Shown piece after piece: positions 38,067 through 47,352 of a DNA stretch of 59,281 nucleotides. Position 1 is the stretch's first letter, and every line of letters begins with the position of its first letter. The DNA lies in contig NZ_BALU01000014.1 of assembly GCF_000615285.1 (NCBI RefSeq), positions 1 to 59,281 on the forward strand. The letters are read 5' to 3'. The notes under the pieces were generated by a model that did not search any database, was not told the origin of the DNA, and was given only the letters and a program-made list of their open reading frames with translations. A program made the position numbers and the translations under genes. This DNA comes from Lactobacillus kitasatonis DSM 16761 = JCM 1039. GTDB lineage: Bacteria; Bacillota; Bacilli; Lactobacillales; Lactobacillaceae.

Positions 38067-39226
38067 TATGCGTTCTCGATTTCATAGGCAATTGCTTGGC
38101 CGCCACCAATACACAAAGTAACCAAAGCTCTCTTGCCATCTCTATTTTTCAATCCACTAATTGCGGAAGCCACTAAACGAGTACCTGTTGCACCAAGTGG
38201 ATGGCCTAACGCAATGGCACCACCCATAACATTCAATTTATCCATTGGAATGTGTAAATCTCTTGCCACAGCAACGCTTTGAGCCGCAAAAGCTTCGTTT
38301 AATTCAATGATGTCGTAGTCATCAATCTTACGGCCAGTCTTAGCTAACAACTTTTTAACAGCATAGTATGGCGTGTAGCCCATGTAAGCTGGATCAAAGC
38401 CGGCTTCCGCAAATGCACCTAATTTAGCAATTGGAGTCAAATGTAATTCTTCCATCTTTTCTTTAGTAGCAAGCACCAGCATACTTGCTCCATCAGTTAA
38501 TGGAGATGAATTACCTGCTGTTACTTGACCATCTTCTTTGAAAACTGGTTTTAAGTTGCTCAAAGCTTCAAGACTAGTATCAGAACGAATTGGTTCATCA
38601 TGATCTAAAGTTTGACCATTAAGTTCGATCTTTAAAATTTCATTTTTTAAAAAGCCAGATTTAGTTGCTTCCGTTGCTAACTTATGTGAACGTAAGCTGA
38701 ATTCATCCATTTCTCTGCGAGAAACGTGGTATCTCTCTGCTACATTTTCAGCGGTAATTCCCATATGTTTACCAGAAAAGGCGTCCATCAAACCATCATT
38801 GATCATCGTACTGGTCAGATGATCTGCTGGATCAGCCTTGTATTCTTTTTTAACAAAGTACGGTGCACGTGTCATACTTTCGCTTCCGCCAACAGCTACC
38901 AAGTCCAAGTCGCCCATTTCCATTTGGCCTTGTGCCAAACGAACTGCCTTTAAACTTGAACCACAAACTTCATTGATTGTAACTGCAGCTGATTCTTGTT
39001 TCATCCCTGAGTTAAGAGCAACTTGACGGGCCGTGTTTTCACCAAGACCTGTACCTAAAACATTACCCATAAAAAGAGCTTGAACATCTTGCGGATTAAT
39101 ATTTCCTGCTTTTAAAGTTCCCTTTAGTGCCATTACCCCCAACTCAATTGCGGAAGTATCCTTAAAAAAGCCACGATACTTGCCAAAAGGTGTTCTTTTG
39201 GCTGCAACAATATATATATCCTTCAC
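38066..39226 (-). CDS. Acetyl-CoA C-acetyltransferase (thiolase)
   Basis: This thiolase joins two acetyl-CoA to acetoacetyl-CoA, the first step of the mevalonate pathway. The 386-residue protein has the acylated Cys in VNEVCGSSLKAVRLAQG (about residue 87), the His in NEAFAAQSVAV, and the C-terminal catalytic Cys in LVTLCIGGGQAIA. It is the first gene of the operon with mvaA and mvaS. In enterococci the thiolase and reductase are fused (MvaE); here they are separate genes with a one-base overlap. Confidence 0.95.
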   Translation of the reverse strand: MKDIYIVAAKRTPFGKYRGFFKDTSAIELGVMALKGTLKAGNINPQDVQALFMGNVLGTGLGENTARQVALNSGMKQESAAVTINEVCGSSLKAVRLAQGQMEMGDLDLVAVGGSESMTRAPYFVKKEYKADPADHLTSTMINDGLMDAFSGKHMGITAENVAERYHVSRREMDEFSLRSHKLATEATKSGFLKNEILKIELNGQTLDHDEPIRSDTSLEALSNLKPVFKEDGQVTAGNSSPLTDGASMLVLATKEKMEELHLTPIAKLGAFAEAGFDPAYMGYTPYYAVKKLLAKTGRKIDDYDIIELNEAFAAQSVAVARDLHIPMDKLNVMGGAIALGHPLGATGTRLVASAISGLKNRDGKRALVTLCIGGGQAIAYEIENA

Positions 39227-39292
39227 TTATTTATTCTCTCCATCATGTAAAATTCGATAAATATGTTCATAACAAAAAATTATTAAGAATAC

Positions 39293-39320
39293 ATAAAAAG
39301 ACTACGCTTTCGTGTAGTCT
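39293..39320 (-). terminator. Rho-independent terminator after galU
   Basis: AGACTAC/GTAGTCT with an 8-nt loop is followed by T5 on the minus strand. Confidence 0.75.
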
Positions 39321-39341
39321 GTCAGAATCTTTAAAGATCAT

Positions 39342-40241
39342 TTACTTTTTGGCTTTATCTTCAGCTTCAAATTGCTTGCCTAAGCGTTGAATATAAGCAC
39401 GAAGTTGTTCCTTAATTTCAGGGTGCTTCAAACCATATTCAATTGAAGTTTCAAGGTAGCCCTCCTTGTTACCAACATCGTGACGTTCACCCTTAAATAC
39501 ATGAGCAAAAACTCTTTGCGTCTTGTTCATAGTATCGATGGCATCAGTCAATTGGATTTCGCCACCACGACCAGGTTTTTGATGAGCTAAAATATCAAAA
39601 ATTTCTGGTGTAAGAAGATAACGACCAATAATTGCATAATCACTAGGTGCCTTATCAATGTCTGGCTTTTCAATGAATGACTTAACATTGATCAAACCTG
39701 GCATAATTTCATTTTCTGGTTCAATTACACCATATTTTGAAACATCTTTGTGTGGTACTGGCATAACGGCAATTGTTGATGCATGAGTCTTATTGTAACG
39801 GTCAATCAGTTGCTTAGTAAGTGGCGTTTTATCATCCATCAAGTCGTCACCTAACATAACGACGAATGGTTCATCCCCTACAAAACTGCGCGCACGGTAA
39901 ATAGCATCACCTAAGCCAGCAGGATGTGGTTGTCTAGTGTAGTACAAATTAACGCCAAGATTAGTAATGCCTTGAGTTAATTTCAAAAGCTCGTCTTTAC
40001 CCTTTTCAGCCAAATCTTGTTCAAGTTCTGGGTTAGAGTCAAAGTGATCTTCAATAGGGCGCTTGTTTTTGCCGATAACGATCAAAATATCCTCAATACC
40101 AGATTTCTTAGCCTCTTCAACGATAAATTGAATTGTTGGCTTATCAACAATTGGCAACATTTCCTTAGGTAAAGCTTTAGTAGCAGGTAAGAATCGAGTA
40201 CCTAAGCCTGCTGCCGGAATAACAGCTTTTCTTACTTTCAT
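39342..40241 (-). CDS. galU: UTP--glucose-1-phosphate uridylyltransferase
   Basis: GalU makes UDP-glucose from UTP and glucose-1-phosphate for cell-wall, glycolipid and exopolysaccharide synthesis. The 299-residue protein has the nucleotidyltransferase motif [20 protein letters not shown] at its N-terminus, then [12 protein letters not shown], and [22 protein letters not shown]. It follows the YihY gene by about 50 bp and ends in a hairpin terminator. Confidence 0.96.
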   Translation of the reverse strand: MKVRKAVIPAAGLGTRFLPATKALPKEMLPIVDKPTIQFIVEEAKKSGIEDILIVIGKNKRPIEDHFDSNPELEQDLAEKGKDELLKLTQGITNLGVNLYYTRQPHPAGLGDAIYRARSFVGDEPFVVMLGDDLMDDKTPLTKQLIDRYNKTHASTIAVMPVPHKDVSKYGVIEPENEIMPGLINVKSFIEKPDIDKAPSDYAIIGRYLLTPEIFDILAHQKPGRGGEIQLTDAIDTMNKTQRVFAHVFKGERHDVGNKEGYLETSIEYGLKHPEIKEQLRAYIQRLGKQFEAEDKAKK

Positions 40242-40289
40242 ACAAATACACTTTCTACTTTCTATATTTATGCAATTATCATAGCAAAT

Positions 40290-41225
40290 TTATTGGTCTT
40301 CAGCTACTTTTGTTTTTCTTCTTTTATCTTGAATATAACTTGCTACCCTACCAGCAGAATATTCCAATTCTCCTACACGATTGCGCACGATCGCTGCGTT
40401 CACTCCCACGCCAAAAAGGAATAAAATCGCCGCTATGTTCAGCCACAGCATAAAGATAATAAAGGTACCAATGATACCGTAGTTTTCCCAAGTAATCGGA
40501 AAATTATGCAAATAAAAGCTAAACAAAAACGAAAGTGCTAGCCAGCCAATAACCGTTACAATCACCCCTGGCCAAATTACCCTTTTTTTCAACTTAATAT
40601 TCGGTAATACATAGTTAAGGTAATAAATAGCCAAGATCATCATCAAAAGTACAACTGGATAACGATAACTAAAAATTTTATCTATCTCTTTTACAGGCAA
40701 CTGAAAAATTGGAGTCAGGAAATGCAATAACTGCTGTCCAAAAACCAATGCTAAAGTCGCGCCTGTAAAGATAATTATCATTAGGGTCGTAAAAGCTATC
40801 GTAATCATTCTGGTCCAAATGAAATTAACTATCGAAAGTTGAAGTTCAATTTGACGCACGCCATACAGTCTATTTTCACCTAACCGAATCGCATTAACTA
40901 AATTGGAAAACGACCAAATAGCAATCACAATACCAAAAGACATATATCCGGTTGAAGTTGTTTTAAGGAGCGAATTGACAATCGGCATAATGTATTTTGA
41001 TATCTGGTCTGGAAATACAAAATCAAGATATTTAGCAATCGGTGCCGTATCAATATGAAATAACGGCAAAACGTTTCCGATAATAATGATGATCGGAAAG
41101 ATCGAAAACAAGACATAATAGGCAATTACGATCGAACTATCCAGAATTTCGCCTTGAGACAAAATAGTACGTAAAATAAGAAAAAATTGGCCCAGCTTGG
41201 AATCGAGTCGATTCTTATTTTTCAT
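40290..41225 (-). CDS. YihY/virulence factor BrkB family membrane protein
   Basis: This 311-residue polytopic membrane protein of the YihY/UPF0761 family is of unclear function and is no longer regarded as RNase BN. Six hydrophobic segments and the family features are visible: SIVIAYYVLFSIFPIIII near the N-terminus, then a YLNYVLPNIKLKKRVIWPG loop and WENYGIIGTFIIFMLWLN. It begins 9 bp after map and is probably in its operon. Confidence 0.85.
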   Translation of the reverse strand: MKNKNRLDSKLGQFFLILRTILSQGEILDSSIVIAYYVLFSIFPIIIIIGNVLPLFHIDTAPIAKYLDFVFPDQISKYIMPIVNSLLKTTSTGYMSFGIVIAIWSFSNLVNAIRLGENRLYGVRQIELQLSIVNFIWTRMITIAFTTLMIIIFTGATLALVFGQQLLHFLTPIFQLPVKEIDKIFSYRYPVVLLMMILAIYYLNYVLPNIKLKKRVIWPGVIVTVIGWLALSFLFSFYLHNFPITWENYGIIGTFIIFMLWLNIAAILFLFGVGVNAAIVRNRVGELEYSAGRVASYIQDKRRKTKVAEDQ

Positions 41226-41234
41226 TCATAAAAC

Positions 41235-42062
41235 CTAATCGTCCATTTCGTCAAAGTGAGGAATGTACTTTTCTAAACCATCGTATGGACGTTGCAAAGT
41301 CAAAATCTTAGGACCATCTTTGGTAATAGCAAAGGTGTGTTCAAATTGAGCTGCGTTTGAACCATCTGGAGTTGCGTAGTAAACCCAATCGTCGTTAGGG
41401 TCATTAACAGTTCTTTGGTCAATATGCCAATCGCCACCTGCTTCAACCATTGGTTCACAAGTGATAGTCATACCTTCACGAAGACGTAAACCGTGACCTG
41501 CTTTACCCCAGTGTGGAACTTCTGGATCTTCGTGGATAGATGGTTGGATACCATGACCAACTAATTCGCGAACATCACCATAGTGGTTTTCATCTTCAAC
41601 CCAGTGTTGAATTGCGGCACCAATATCACCAATTCGGTTACCTAAAACGGCTTGATCAATACCGAGGTACATAGCCTTCTTAGTTACTTCGATTAACTTC
41701 TTATCAGCGTCTGAAATTTTACCTACTGGGTAAGTAGTACATGAGTCAGTTTCGTATCCGTTTAAGTTGCAAGTTACGTCAACCTTAACGATATCGCCTT
41801 CGTTCAAGATTCTATCTTTTCTAGGTGTTTGGTGAGCAATTTCATCGTTAACTGAAATACAAGTGCCGTATTTATAGCCTTCAAAACCTTGTTCAGATAA
41901 GCGACCACCCTTTGATTTAACATACTTTTGGCACCATTCTTCAATGTCCCAAGTAGAAATACCTGGCTTGATAACGTCGCGCAAGCCTTCAAACATTGTA
42001 GCAAGAAGATGGCCTGAAGCTTGCATCCCTTTAAGTTCACGAATTGATTTAATTGTAATCAA
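41235..42062 (-). CDS. map: Methionine aminopeptidase type I
   Basis: MAP removes the N-terminal Met of new proteins using two metal ions. The 275-residue protein contains the metal ligands: KVDVTCNLNGYETDS (two Asp), GHGIQPSIHEDPEVPH (His), TCEPMVEAGG (Glu) and AAQFEHTFAIT (Glu). A short C-terminal extension is present, common in lactobacilli. AGGAGA precedes the ATG. Confidence 0.95.
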   Translation of the reverse strand: MITIKSIRELKGMQASGHLLATMFEGLRDVIKPGISTWDIEEWCQKYVKSKGGRLSEQGFEGYKYGTCISVNDEIAHQTPRKDRILNEGDIVKVDVTCNLNGYETDSCTTYPVGKISDADKKLIEVTKKAMYLGIDQAVLGNRIGDIGAAIQHWVEDENHYGDVRELVGHGIQPSIHEDPEVPHWGKAGHGLRLREGMTITCEPMVEAGGDWHIDQRTVNDPNDDWVYYATPDGSNAAQFEHTFAITKDGPKILTLQRPYDGLEKYIPHFDEMDD

Positions 42063-42197
42063 AATTATTTCTCCTTTAAAAAAATATACTCTCTTTTATT
42101 ATAACGTTTTAATGAAGATTTTTAAAAGTTTAGCTAAAAACGACTAGTTTCATGTATAATAAGATGTCGTATAACGCAGTGAAAGGTATGAAAAATC

Positions 42198-42644
42198 ATG
42201 AAAGCAAGAATTGTCTACGCCAGCATGACTGGTAACGATGAAGACATGGCAGATATTTTAGAAGAAGATCTACAAGATTATGGCTTTGATGTTGAAACAA
42301 GCGATGTGGGCTTTACTGATGCAAGCGATTATTTAGATAGCGACCTTTGTATTTTCATCACCTATACTTACGGTGAAGGTGTAATGACTGACGAAATTGC
42401 CGACTTTTACGAAGAATTAAAGAAGCTTGATCTTACCGGTAAATATTTTGCAGTAATGGGATCAGGTGACAAGACTTATGGTGAACATTTCTGTGAGAAT
42501 GTATTCGATTACGAAAAAGCATTCAATGCTTGTCATGCTACAGAAATTACTAAGCCTGTTACTATTGAAAATGCACCTGATGACGATGCGATCGATTTAA
42601 TCGATCAAGCTGCAAAAGAAATGGCCGATAAATTAAATGACTAA
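42198..42644 (+). CDS. Flavodoxin
   Basis: This 148-residue flavodoxin is an FMN electron carrier. The phosphate-binding loop is ASMTGNDEDMADIL (residues 8-21), and the Tyr/Gly loop that stacks on the flavin is TYTYGEGVMTDE. A second loop reads GSGDKTYGEHFCEN. GAAAGGT precedes the start. The downstream GtrA gene overlaps its end by 8 bp, so they are cotranscribed. Confidence 0.92.
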   Translation: MKARIVYASMTGNDEDMADILEEDLQDYGFDVETSDVGFTDASDYLDSDLCIFITYTYGEGVMTDEIADFYEELKKLDLTGKYFAVMGSGDKTYGEHFCENVFDYEKAFNACHATEITKPVTIENAPDDDAIDLIDQAAKEMADKLND

Positions 42645-43157
42645 AAGTAAAAAAGAAGTTACTATTGGTGATCAAGCTCAGATTCGCAAATTAGGACAAA
42701 AGCTAATCAAAAGGCACCGCAATTTATGGGTCTACACGATTTTTGGCTTTGTAGCTGCGCTGATCAATACTGTAGTCTTCATGGTTCTACACTCTTGGTG
42801 GCACAACGTAATGGTGATTTCCAACACCATTGCGTTCATCATTTCCAACTTGGCTTCGTTTTACTTTAACCAAAAAGCCGTTTTTATTAATAACGTAGAT
42901 CATGAACACAGTACCTGGCACAAGCTAATTGTTTTTTTTACTTACAGAGTAATCAGTTTAATTCCCGATACCTTAATCATGTTGGTTGGTTTGTCCTGGC
43001 TTCACTTAAATGCCTCTTGGTTAAAATTATTGACCAAGTTTTAGTCGGAATTTTCAATTATCTAACTACTAGATCTGTCTTTCAAAAACAAGAACATACT
43101 ATGATTGAACGTGCAAAAAGGCGCATTCAAGAACAAAAAGCAAAAAAGAAGCAGTAA
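42637..43157 (+). pseudogene. GtrA family membrane protein, C-terminal frameshift
   Basis: GtrA-like proteins are small membrane proteins, some of which help move lipid-linked sugars across the membrane. Three or four hydrophobic segments are visible (WVYTIFGFVAALINTVVFMV, VISNTIAFIISNLASFYF, VISLIPDTLIMLVGLSWL), with the typical YFNQKAVF motif. The frame stops at 43044, but one extra A in the run near 43032 continues it as IIDQVLVGIFNYLTTRSVF and on to a basic tail ending at 43157. That gives 173 residues (521 nt, one short). The last membrane segment is lost if the shift is real. Confidence 0.82.
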
Positions 43158-43173
43158 AAACTGCTTCTTTTTT
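43142..43173. terminator. Bidirectional terminator between gtrA and wecB
   Basis: GAAGCAGT/ACTGCTTC with an AAAA loop is flanked by A6 and T6. The gtrA stop codon at 43155 lies in the stem. Confidence 0.85.
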
Positions 43174-44316
43174 CTATTCAAAATCTGCTGGCTTAGCTAC
43201 TTCGTCTTTATGGAAGTAGTAGTAAATGTCATCCATGATGCGATCACTAGCATAACCATCACCGTATGGGTTCTTGGCGTTAGCCATCTTGTCATATGCT
43301 TCTTTATTTTCAAGAAGTTCAAGCATACTTTCTCTTACTTTATCTACTTCAGTCCCAACCAGCTTCAAAGTACCAGCTTTCACACCTTCTGGACGTTCAG
43401 TTGTGTCACGCAATACAAGCACTGGCTTACCAAGACTAGGCGCTTCTTCTTGTACGCCGCCTGAATCAGTCATGATAAAGTAACTGCGTTTAGCCAAGTT
43501 ATGGAAGTCAACAACATCAAGCGGTTCAATCAAGTGAATGCGCGGATCGCCGCCTAATACTTCGTTAGCTACTTGTTGCACTCTTGGCGACAAGTGTACT
43601 GGATAAATAATTTCCACATCAGGATGTGAATCGATTACTTGACGCATCACTTTGAAGACGCGGCGCATTGGTTCACCCTGATTTTCACGTCGGTGCATGG
43701 TAACCAAAATCACTTTATTGCCTGGCGTAATGTCATCCATTACTGCGTGATGATAATCCTTTTGGACAGTTTGTTTCAAAGCATCGATTGCAGTGTTACC
43801 AGTTACAAAAATATTATCTGCTTTGTGATTTTCTTTAAGCAAGTTGTTCTTTGACAATTCAGTTGGAGCAAAATACAAGTCAGTTAAATCGTCAGTCATT
43901 TGACGGTTCATCTCTTCAGGATATGGCGAATACTTATTCCAAGTTCTCAGCCCTGCTTCCACGTGACCCAAAATCGTTTGTTGGTAAAATGTCGCAAGAG
44001 CCGCCGCAAAGCTTGTTGTCGTATCACCATGAACCAAAACAATGTCCGGCTTTTCTTCTTTAATTACCTTAGACAAATCAATCATTACCTTAGAAGTAAT
44101 TTCTTCTAAAGTCTGATTCTTATGCATGATATTGAAGTCATAATCAGGCTTAATCTTAAAAATTTCAAGCACTTGATCAAGCATTTCACGGTGCTGTGCA
44201 CTAACAACGGTCACCTCTTCGAAGCGGTCGTCTTTTTTTAATTTCAAAACAAGTGGTGCCATTTTAATTGCTTCTGGACGCGTGCCAAAAACAGTCATTA
44301 CCTTAATTTTTTGCAT
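43174..44316 (-). CDS. wecB: UDP-N-acetylglucosamine 2-epimerase (non-hydrolysing)
   Basis: This enzyme interconverts UDP-GlcNAc and UDP-ManNAc for cell-surface polymers such as wall teichoic acid. The 380-residue protein shows TVFGTRPEAIKMAPLV at the start, VHGDTTTSFAAALA, HVEAGLRTWNKYSPYPEEMNR, and the C-terminal DSGGVQEEAPSLGKPVLVLRDTTERPE. It is a single gene flanked by a shared terminator. Confidence 0.95.
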   Translation of the reverse strand: MQKIKVMTVFGTRPEAIKMAPLVLKLKKDDRFEEVTVVSAQHREMLDQVLEIFKIKPDYDFNIMHKNQTLEEITSKVMIDLSKVIKEEKPDIVLVHGDTTTSFAAALATFYQQTILGHVEAGLRTWNKYSPYPEEMNRQMTDDLTDLYFAPTELSKNNLLKENHKADNIFVTGNTAIDALKQTVQKDYHHAVMDDITPGNKVILVTMHRRENQGEPMRRVFKVMRQVIDSHPDVEIIYPVHLSPRVQQVANEVLGGDPRIHLIEPLDVVDFHNLAKRSYFIMTDSGGVQEEAPSLGKPVLVLRDTTERPEGVKAGTLKLVGTEVDKVRESMLELLENKEAYDKMANAKNPYGDGYASDRIMDDIYYYFHKDEVAKPADFE

Positions 44317-44431
44317 AAAAAATCCTCCGAAAACCTAATCTTACTATAACTGATTTAGGACTATCTTGCACCCCATTTATACAATATGCTTTAATTAATA
44401 TGTTACTAAAGAAAGTCGGGTATATTTATTT

Positions 44432-44620
44432 ATGAATACAGGTTTATTAGTTTTAATTACAACCGCTTTTGTGATCATCATCGGTTGTTTCTGTTTAGTC
44501 TTCGGTTTAGACAAATCTAAGCCACCTAAAACAAGAAGAAGACTGCTTTATACAGCACTCATTTGTGTCTTCCTAGTTTGGGGACTAATTACTTTCATTA
44601 TGCTCAATCCAATGGGCTAA
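44432..44620 (+). CDS. Small two-span membrane protein of unknown function
   Basis: I do not recognise this 62-residue protein. Two hydrophobic segments (about residues 4-25 and 39-58) flank a basic loop (DKSKPPKTRRR), which by the positive-inside rule would be cytoplasmic. The start has only a weak ribosome binding site. It is a single gene ending in a strong terminator next to tRNA-Arg. Confidence 0.6.
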   Translation: MNTGLLVLITTAFVIIIGCFCLVFGLDKSKPPKTRRRLLYTALICVFLVWGLITFIMLNPMG

Positions 44621-44624
44621 ACGA

Positions 44625-44657
44625 AAAGTCATCTGAAAAAATCAGATGGCTTTTTTT
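44625..44657. terminator. Bidirectional terminator between the small membrane gene and tRNA-Arg
   Basis: GTCATCTGA/TCAGATGGC (one G-U pair) with a 5-nt loop is flanked by A4 and T7. On the minus strand it would end the tRNA transcript. Confidence 0.85.
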
Positions 44658-44660
44658 CTA

Positions 44661-44733
44661 TGACCCCGGTGAGATTCGAACTCACCTCTACGGTTTAGGA
44701 GACCATTGTTCTATCCAGATGAACTACGGGGCC
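44661..44733 (-). tRNA. tRNA-Arg, anticodon CCT
   Basis: On the minus strand a full cloverleaf of 73 nt is visible. The acceptor stem GGCCCCG pairs with CGGGGTC, the D arm has GTTC/GAAC, and the anticodon arm ATGGT-CTCCTAA-ACCGT has anticodon CCT (reads AGG). The T arm TGAGT/TCACC-type stem has the TTCGAAT loop. The discriminator is A and the CCA end is not encoded. tRNA-Arg(CCT) genes are common phage integration sites, but no integrase or attachment repeat is seen here. Confidence 0.95.
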
Positions 44734-44740
44734 AAAACAC

Positions 44741-44784
44741 AAGATTAACTTTACCAGAAATTAGGTAATTAGTTAATCTTTTTT
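44741..44784. terminator. Long hairpin between tRNA-Arg and the EIIC gene
   Basis: AAGATTAACT/AGTTAATCTT encloses TTACC/GGTAA, giving a two-part stem. T6 follows on the plus side. The minus side has a weaker T-rich tail and lies just after the EIIC stop, so it probably ends that transcript. Confidence 0.65.
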
Positions 44785-44785
44785 A

Positions 44786-46114
44786 CTAAAATTGTGTGGT
44801 AAAGAACGTCTTAGGATTGTTGGTATCCGCGATTTTATCTGCCGCAATTACAAATGGACTCCAAATAGCGAATGCAATCAACATATCCACAATGCTTAAA
44901 ATTATCGCACGCCAGTCATAATTACACGCCAAAAACGGTCCAATAATCGGTGGCATAATGCTTGGCACTGCTACCTGTACAGGATTAACTAGTCCCATCA
45001 CGCTAACCCAATATGAAAATGCTACATTTACAACAGGTGTTAACAAAAATGGAATTAAGTAAACCGGATTAAGCACTACAGGAAGTCCTAGTAAAATTGG
45101 TTCACCAATATTAAAGATGCCCGGTGCCAAAGCAATCTTGGCAATCGTACGATAATCACTTCGCTTTGAAAATACTAAGATTGCGACGATTAACATCAAG
45201 GTACCACCGGCACCACCAAACCAGGCAAATACATTAAATGATCCTCTTACCCAAACGTAGGGCGGAACTTTTCCACTAGTTGCAGCTGTGATGTTGCCAT
45301 TTTGTGCGGTCAACCAAATAGAATCAAGGATTGGGGATAAAACGCCCAAGCCATTGATTCCAAAGAACCAAAATACTTGTACCAGCAAGGTAACTAATAA
45401 AACGGTACCGAAACCTTGGCCCCATTTTACTAGTGGCATTTGAATAGTAGTTAACAGCCAATCGCCAAAATAATCATGTGTTACTGCTTGGAAAAGATAA
45501 TTGATCCCGCCCACGCTAAAAACAGCAACCATTGCTGGTATCAGTGAATCAAAGGCAGCCTGTTCTGCATGAGGCATATTTGTGGACAAATGAAGCATAA
45601 ATCTAGCTTTATAACAAGCATAATAAATTAAAAAGCCAATTGACCCAAATAAAATTGCCGTAAATAATCCAGTCGTTGAAAACTGACTGATATCAAAAGC
45701 ATTTTTGACTACTACACTCTCACCATGAAATCTAATCTTGGCATAATTGGCAATACTCAATGAAAAAGACGAAAGCGAAACAATCGCTGCAGCTAAACGA
45801 TTACCTTCAAAGTTTTTAGCTAATTGATAACCTAATGCTAGCGCAAAGAAGCAGGCATACAGTGAGAAAGTGCCGCGCCACACTAAGTCACTAATTGAAA
45901 CTAGCGGCTGCATTGCAAAAGCGAATGTATTCCAGCCTAGATGAACTTTGGCAGCCGTAATTAAGCTTTTAATTAATACTGCCAGTGAACCGGCAATAGT
46001 AATTGGCATCAGAGAAATAAAGGCATCCCTCAATGCCACCAGCCATCTTACCTGTCCTAATCTGCTAGCTATCGGCAATACATAATCTTCTAGCCACTTC
46101 ACTAACCGACTCAT
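44786..46114 (-). CDS. PTS EIIC, lactose/cellobiose family
   Basis: This 442-residue membrane permease of the PTS lactose/cellobiose (CelB) type moves and phosphorylates a beta-glucoside-like sugar together with EIIA and EIIB. About ten hydrophobic segments are visible. Family hallmarks are LRDAFISLMPITIAGSLAVLI at the N-terminus, FGINGLGVLSPILDS, and the active-region motif FNIGEPILLGLPVVLNPVYLIPF. No EIIA or EIIB is adjacent, so it depends on partners elsewhere. It overlaps the upstream helicase gene by 4 bp. Confidence 0.9.
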   Translation of the reverse strand: MSRLVKWLEDYVLPIASRLGQVRWLVALRDAFISLMPITIAGSLAVLIKSLITAAKVHLGWNTFAFAMQPLVSISDLVWRGTFSLYACFFALALGYQLAKNFEGNRLAAAIVSLSSFSLSIANYAKIRFHGESVVVKNAFDISQFSTTGLFTAILFGSIGFLIYYACYKARFMLHLSTNMPHAEQAAFDSLIPAMVAVFSVGGINYLFQAVTHDYFGDWLLTTIQMPLVKWGQGFGTVLLVTLLVQVFWFFGINGLGVLSPILDSIWLTAQNGNITAATSGKVPPYVWVRGSFNVFAWFGGAGGTLMLIVAILVFSKRSDYRTIAKIALAPGIFNIGEPILLGLPVVLNPVYLIPFLLTPVVNVAFSYWVSVMGLVNPVQVAVPSIMPPIIGPFLACNYDWRAIILSIVDMLIAFAIWSPFVIAADKIADTNNPKTFFTTQF

Positions 46115-47352
46115 TTATTCACCTTCAAGTAATGTGGGTGGTAACCCTTATTTTTATTGCGCTTCTTTTTACCTTTCTTTTTCTTATTTTTAACTACCTC
46201 GTTAGCATTAACTGACTTTGATTTTTCTTCATATTTTTGCTTCTTATCCTTAGGCTTATTAGTAGTCAAATGGTAGCCAGCAAAGTAGACTCTTTCTAAC
46301 TTGATTTGATCTGCTAAAAGCTTTTTCAGATCTCTAAAGTCATGATCATCGCCTAATGTTACGACATAACCTTCCGCATTCATTCGGCCAGTACGTCCGG
46401 CTCGGTGCAAATACGTATTAGTCTCACTTGGAATTTCATAGTTAATAACATAAGTAAGATCAGGAATATCCAAACCACGCGCAGCTAAATCAGTTGCCAA
46501 AAGTAATTTAGTTTTACCGGAAGCCAAATCTTGCAAAGCTTGTTCACGCTTTTGCTTACCAAATTCATTAGATAAAAGTTCAAACTTAGTTTTAGTATGA
46601 CCAAATATTCCAGCAAAACGCATCATTGTCTTGTTTGAATCGAAGAACAAAATCCCCTTAAAATGATCCAACTTAGTCATTCTTTGCAAGAATTCAATCT
46701 TGTGTTGATTATCAACTTGCAAGAAGTAATGCTTAGTTGCTGACTTTTGTTCATTTCTAACGTCAACTAAAAGGAAATGACGGTTGAAGATCTCTTCTGC
46801 ATCCCTAGTAATTTCGGAATCTGTAGCACCAAACAACAATACTTGGCTGTCAGGTCCTAAATTTTGTCCTAATGAAGATAATAATTCTAGTTTAGTAAAT
46901 TCCAAAATATCGTCAGCTTCATCAATAATCAATGTCTTGATTTGACCCAACTTAATTCTACCGCTAGAAAAGAAATCAAAAAATCTTCCTGGTGTAGCGA
47001 CAATTACTTCTGGATGCTTTTTCTTAAGATTGTCTTCTTGACGCTTACGATTACCGGCACCCACTAAACTTGCACCTTTTAATCCTAATGCGTGTATAAA
47101 TGGATTAATGGCATGACGAATCTGCACTGCAAGCTCTGTTGTTGGCGCAATAATTACTATGCTATTGGCATTGCCTTTTTGTGCTCTTTCCAAACTAGGA
47201 AGTGCATAAGCTAATGTCTTACCAGTCCCAGTTTTGGCTAAACCAACCAAAGAAGCACCATTTCTAATGGCGTCGTAAGTTTCTTTTTGAATCAAAGTTG
47301 GCTTATCTTTATGTTGTTTAATTAATATTTGTTTTATTTCTTCTTGATACAT
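46111..47352 (-). CDS. DEAD-box RNA helicase
   Basis: This is a 413-residue ATP-dependent RNA helicase. Motifs in order are the Q-like region, AKTGTGKTLAY (I), APTTELA (Ia), ATPGRFFD (Ib), IIDEADDIL (II), LFGAT (III, variant of SAT), LLATDLAARGLDIPD (V) and HRAGRTGR (VI). The C-terminal 60 residues are very basic (KKKGKKKRNKNKGYH), suited to RNA binding. It is coupled by overlaps to the EIIC gene downstream and the GH25-like gene upstream. Confidence 0.93.
   Translation of the reverse strand: MYQEEIKQILIKQHKDKPTLIQKETYDAIRNGASLVGLAKTGTGKTLAYALPSLERAQKGNANSIVIIAPTTELAVQIRHAINPFIHALGLKGASLVGAGNRKRQEDNLKKKHPEVIVATPGRFFDFFSSGRIKLGQIKTLIIDEADDILEFTKLELLSSLGQNLGPDSQVLLFGATDSEITRDAEEIFNRHFLLVDVRNEQKSATKHYFLQVDNQHKIEFLQRMTKLDHFKGILFFDSNKTMMRFAGIFGHTKTKFELLSNEFGKQKREQALQDLASGKTKLLLATDLAARGLDIPDLTYVINYEIPSETNTYLHRAGRTGRMNAEGYVVTLGDDHDFRDLKKLLADQIKLERVYFAGYHLTTNKPKDKKQKYEEKSKSVNANEVVKNKKKKGKKKRNKNKGYHPHYLKVNK

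Noticed and set aside
44661..44733. tRNA-Arg(CCT) as a phage or island attachment site
   Set aside because: No integrase, direct repeat of the tRNA end or foreign gene block is seen on either side.
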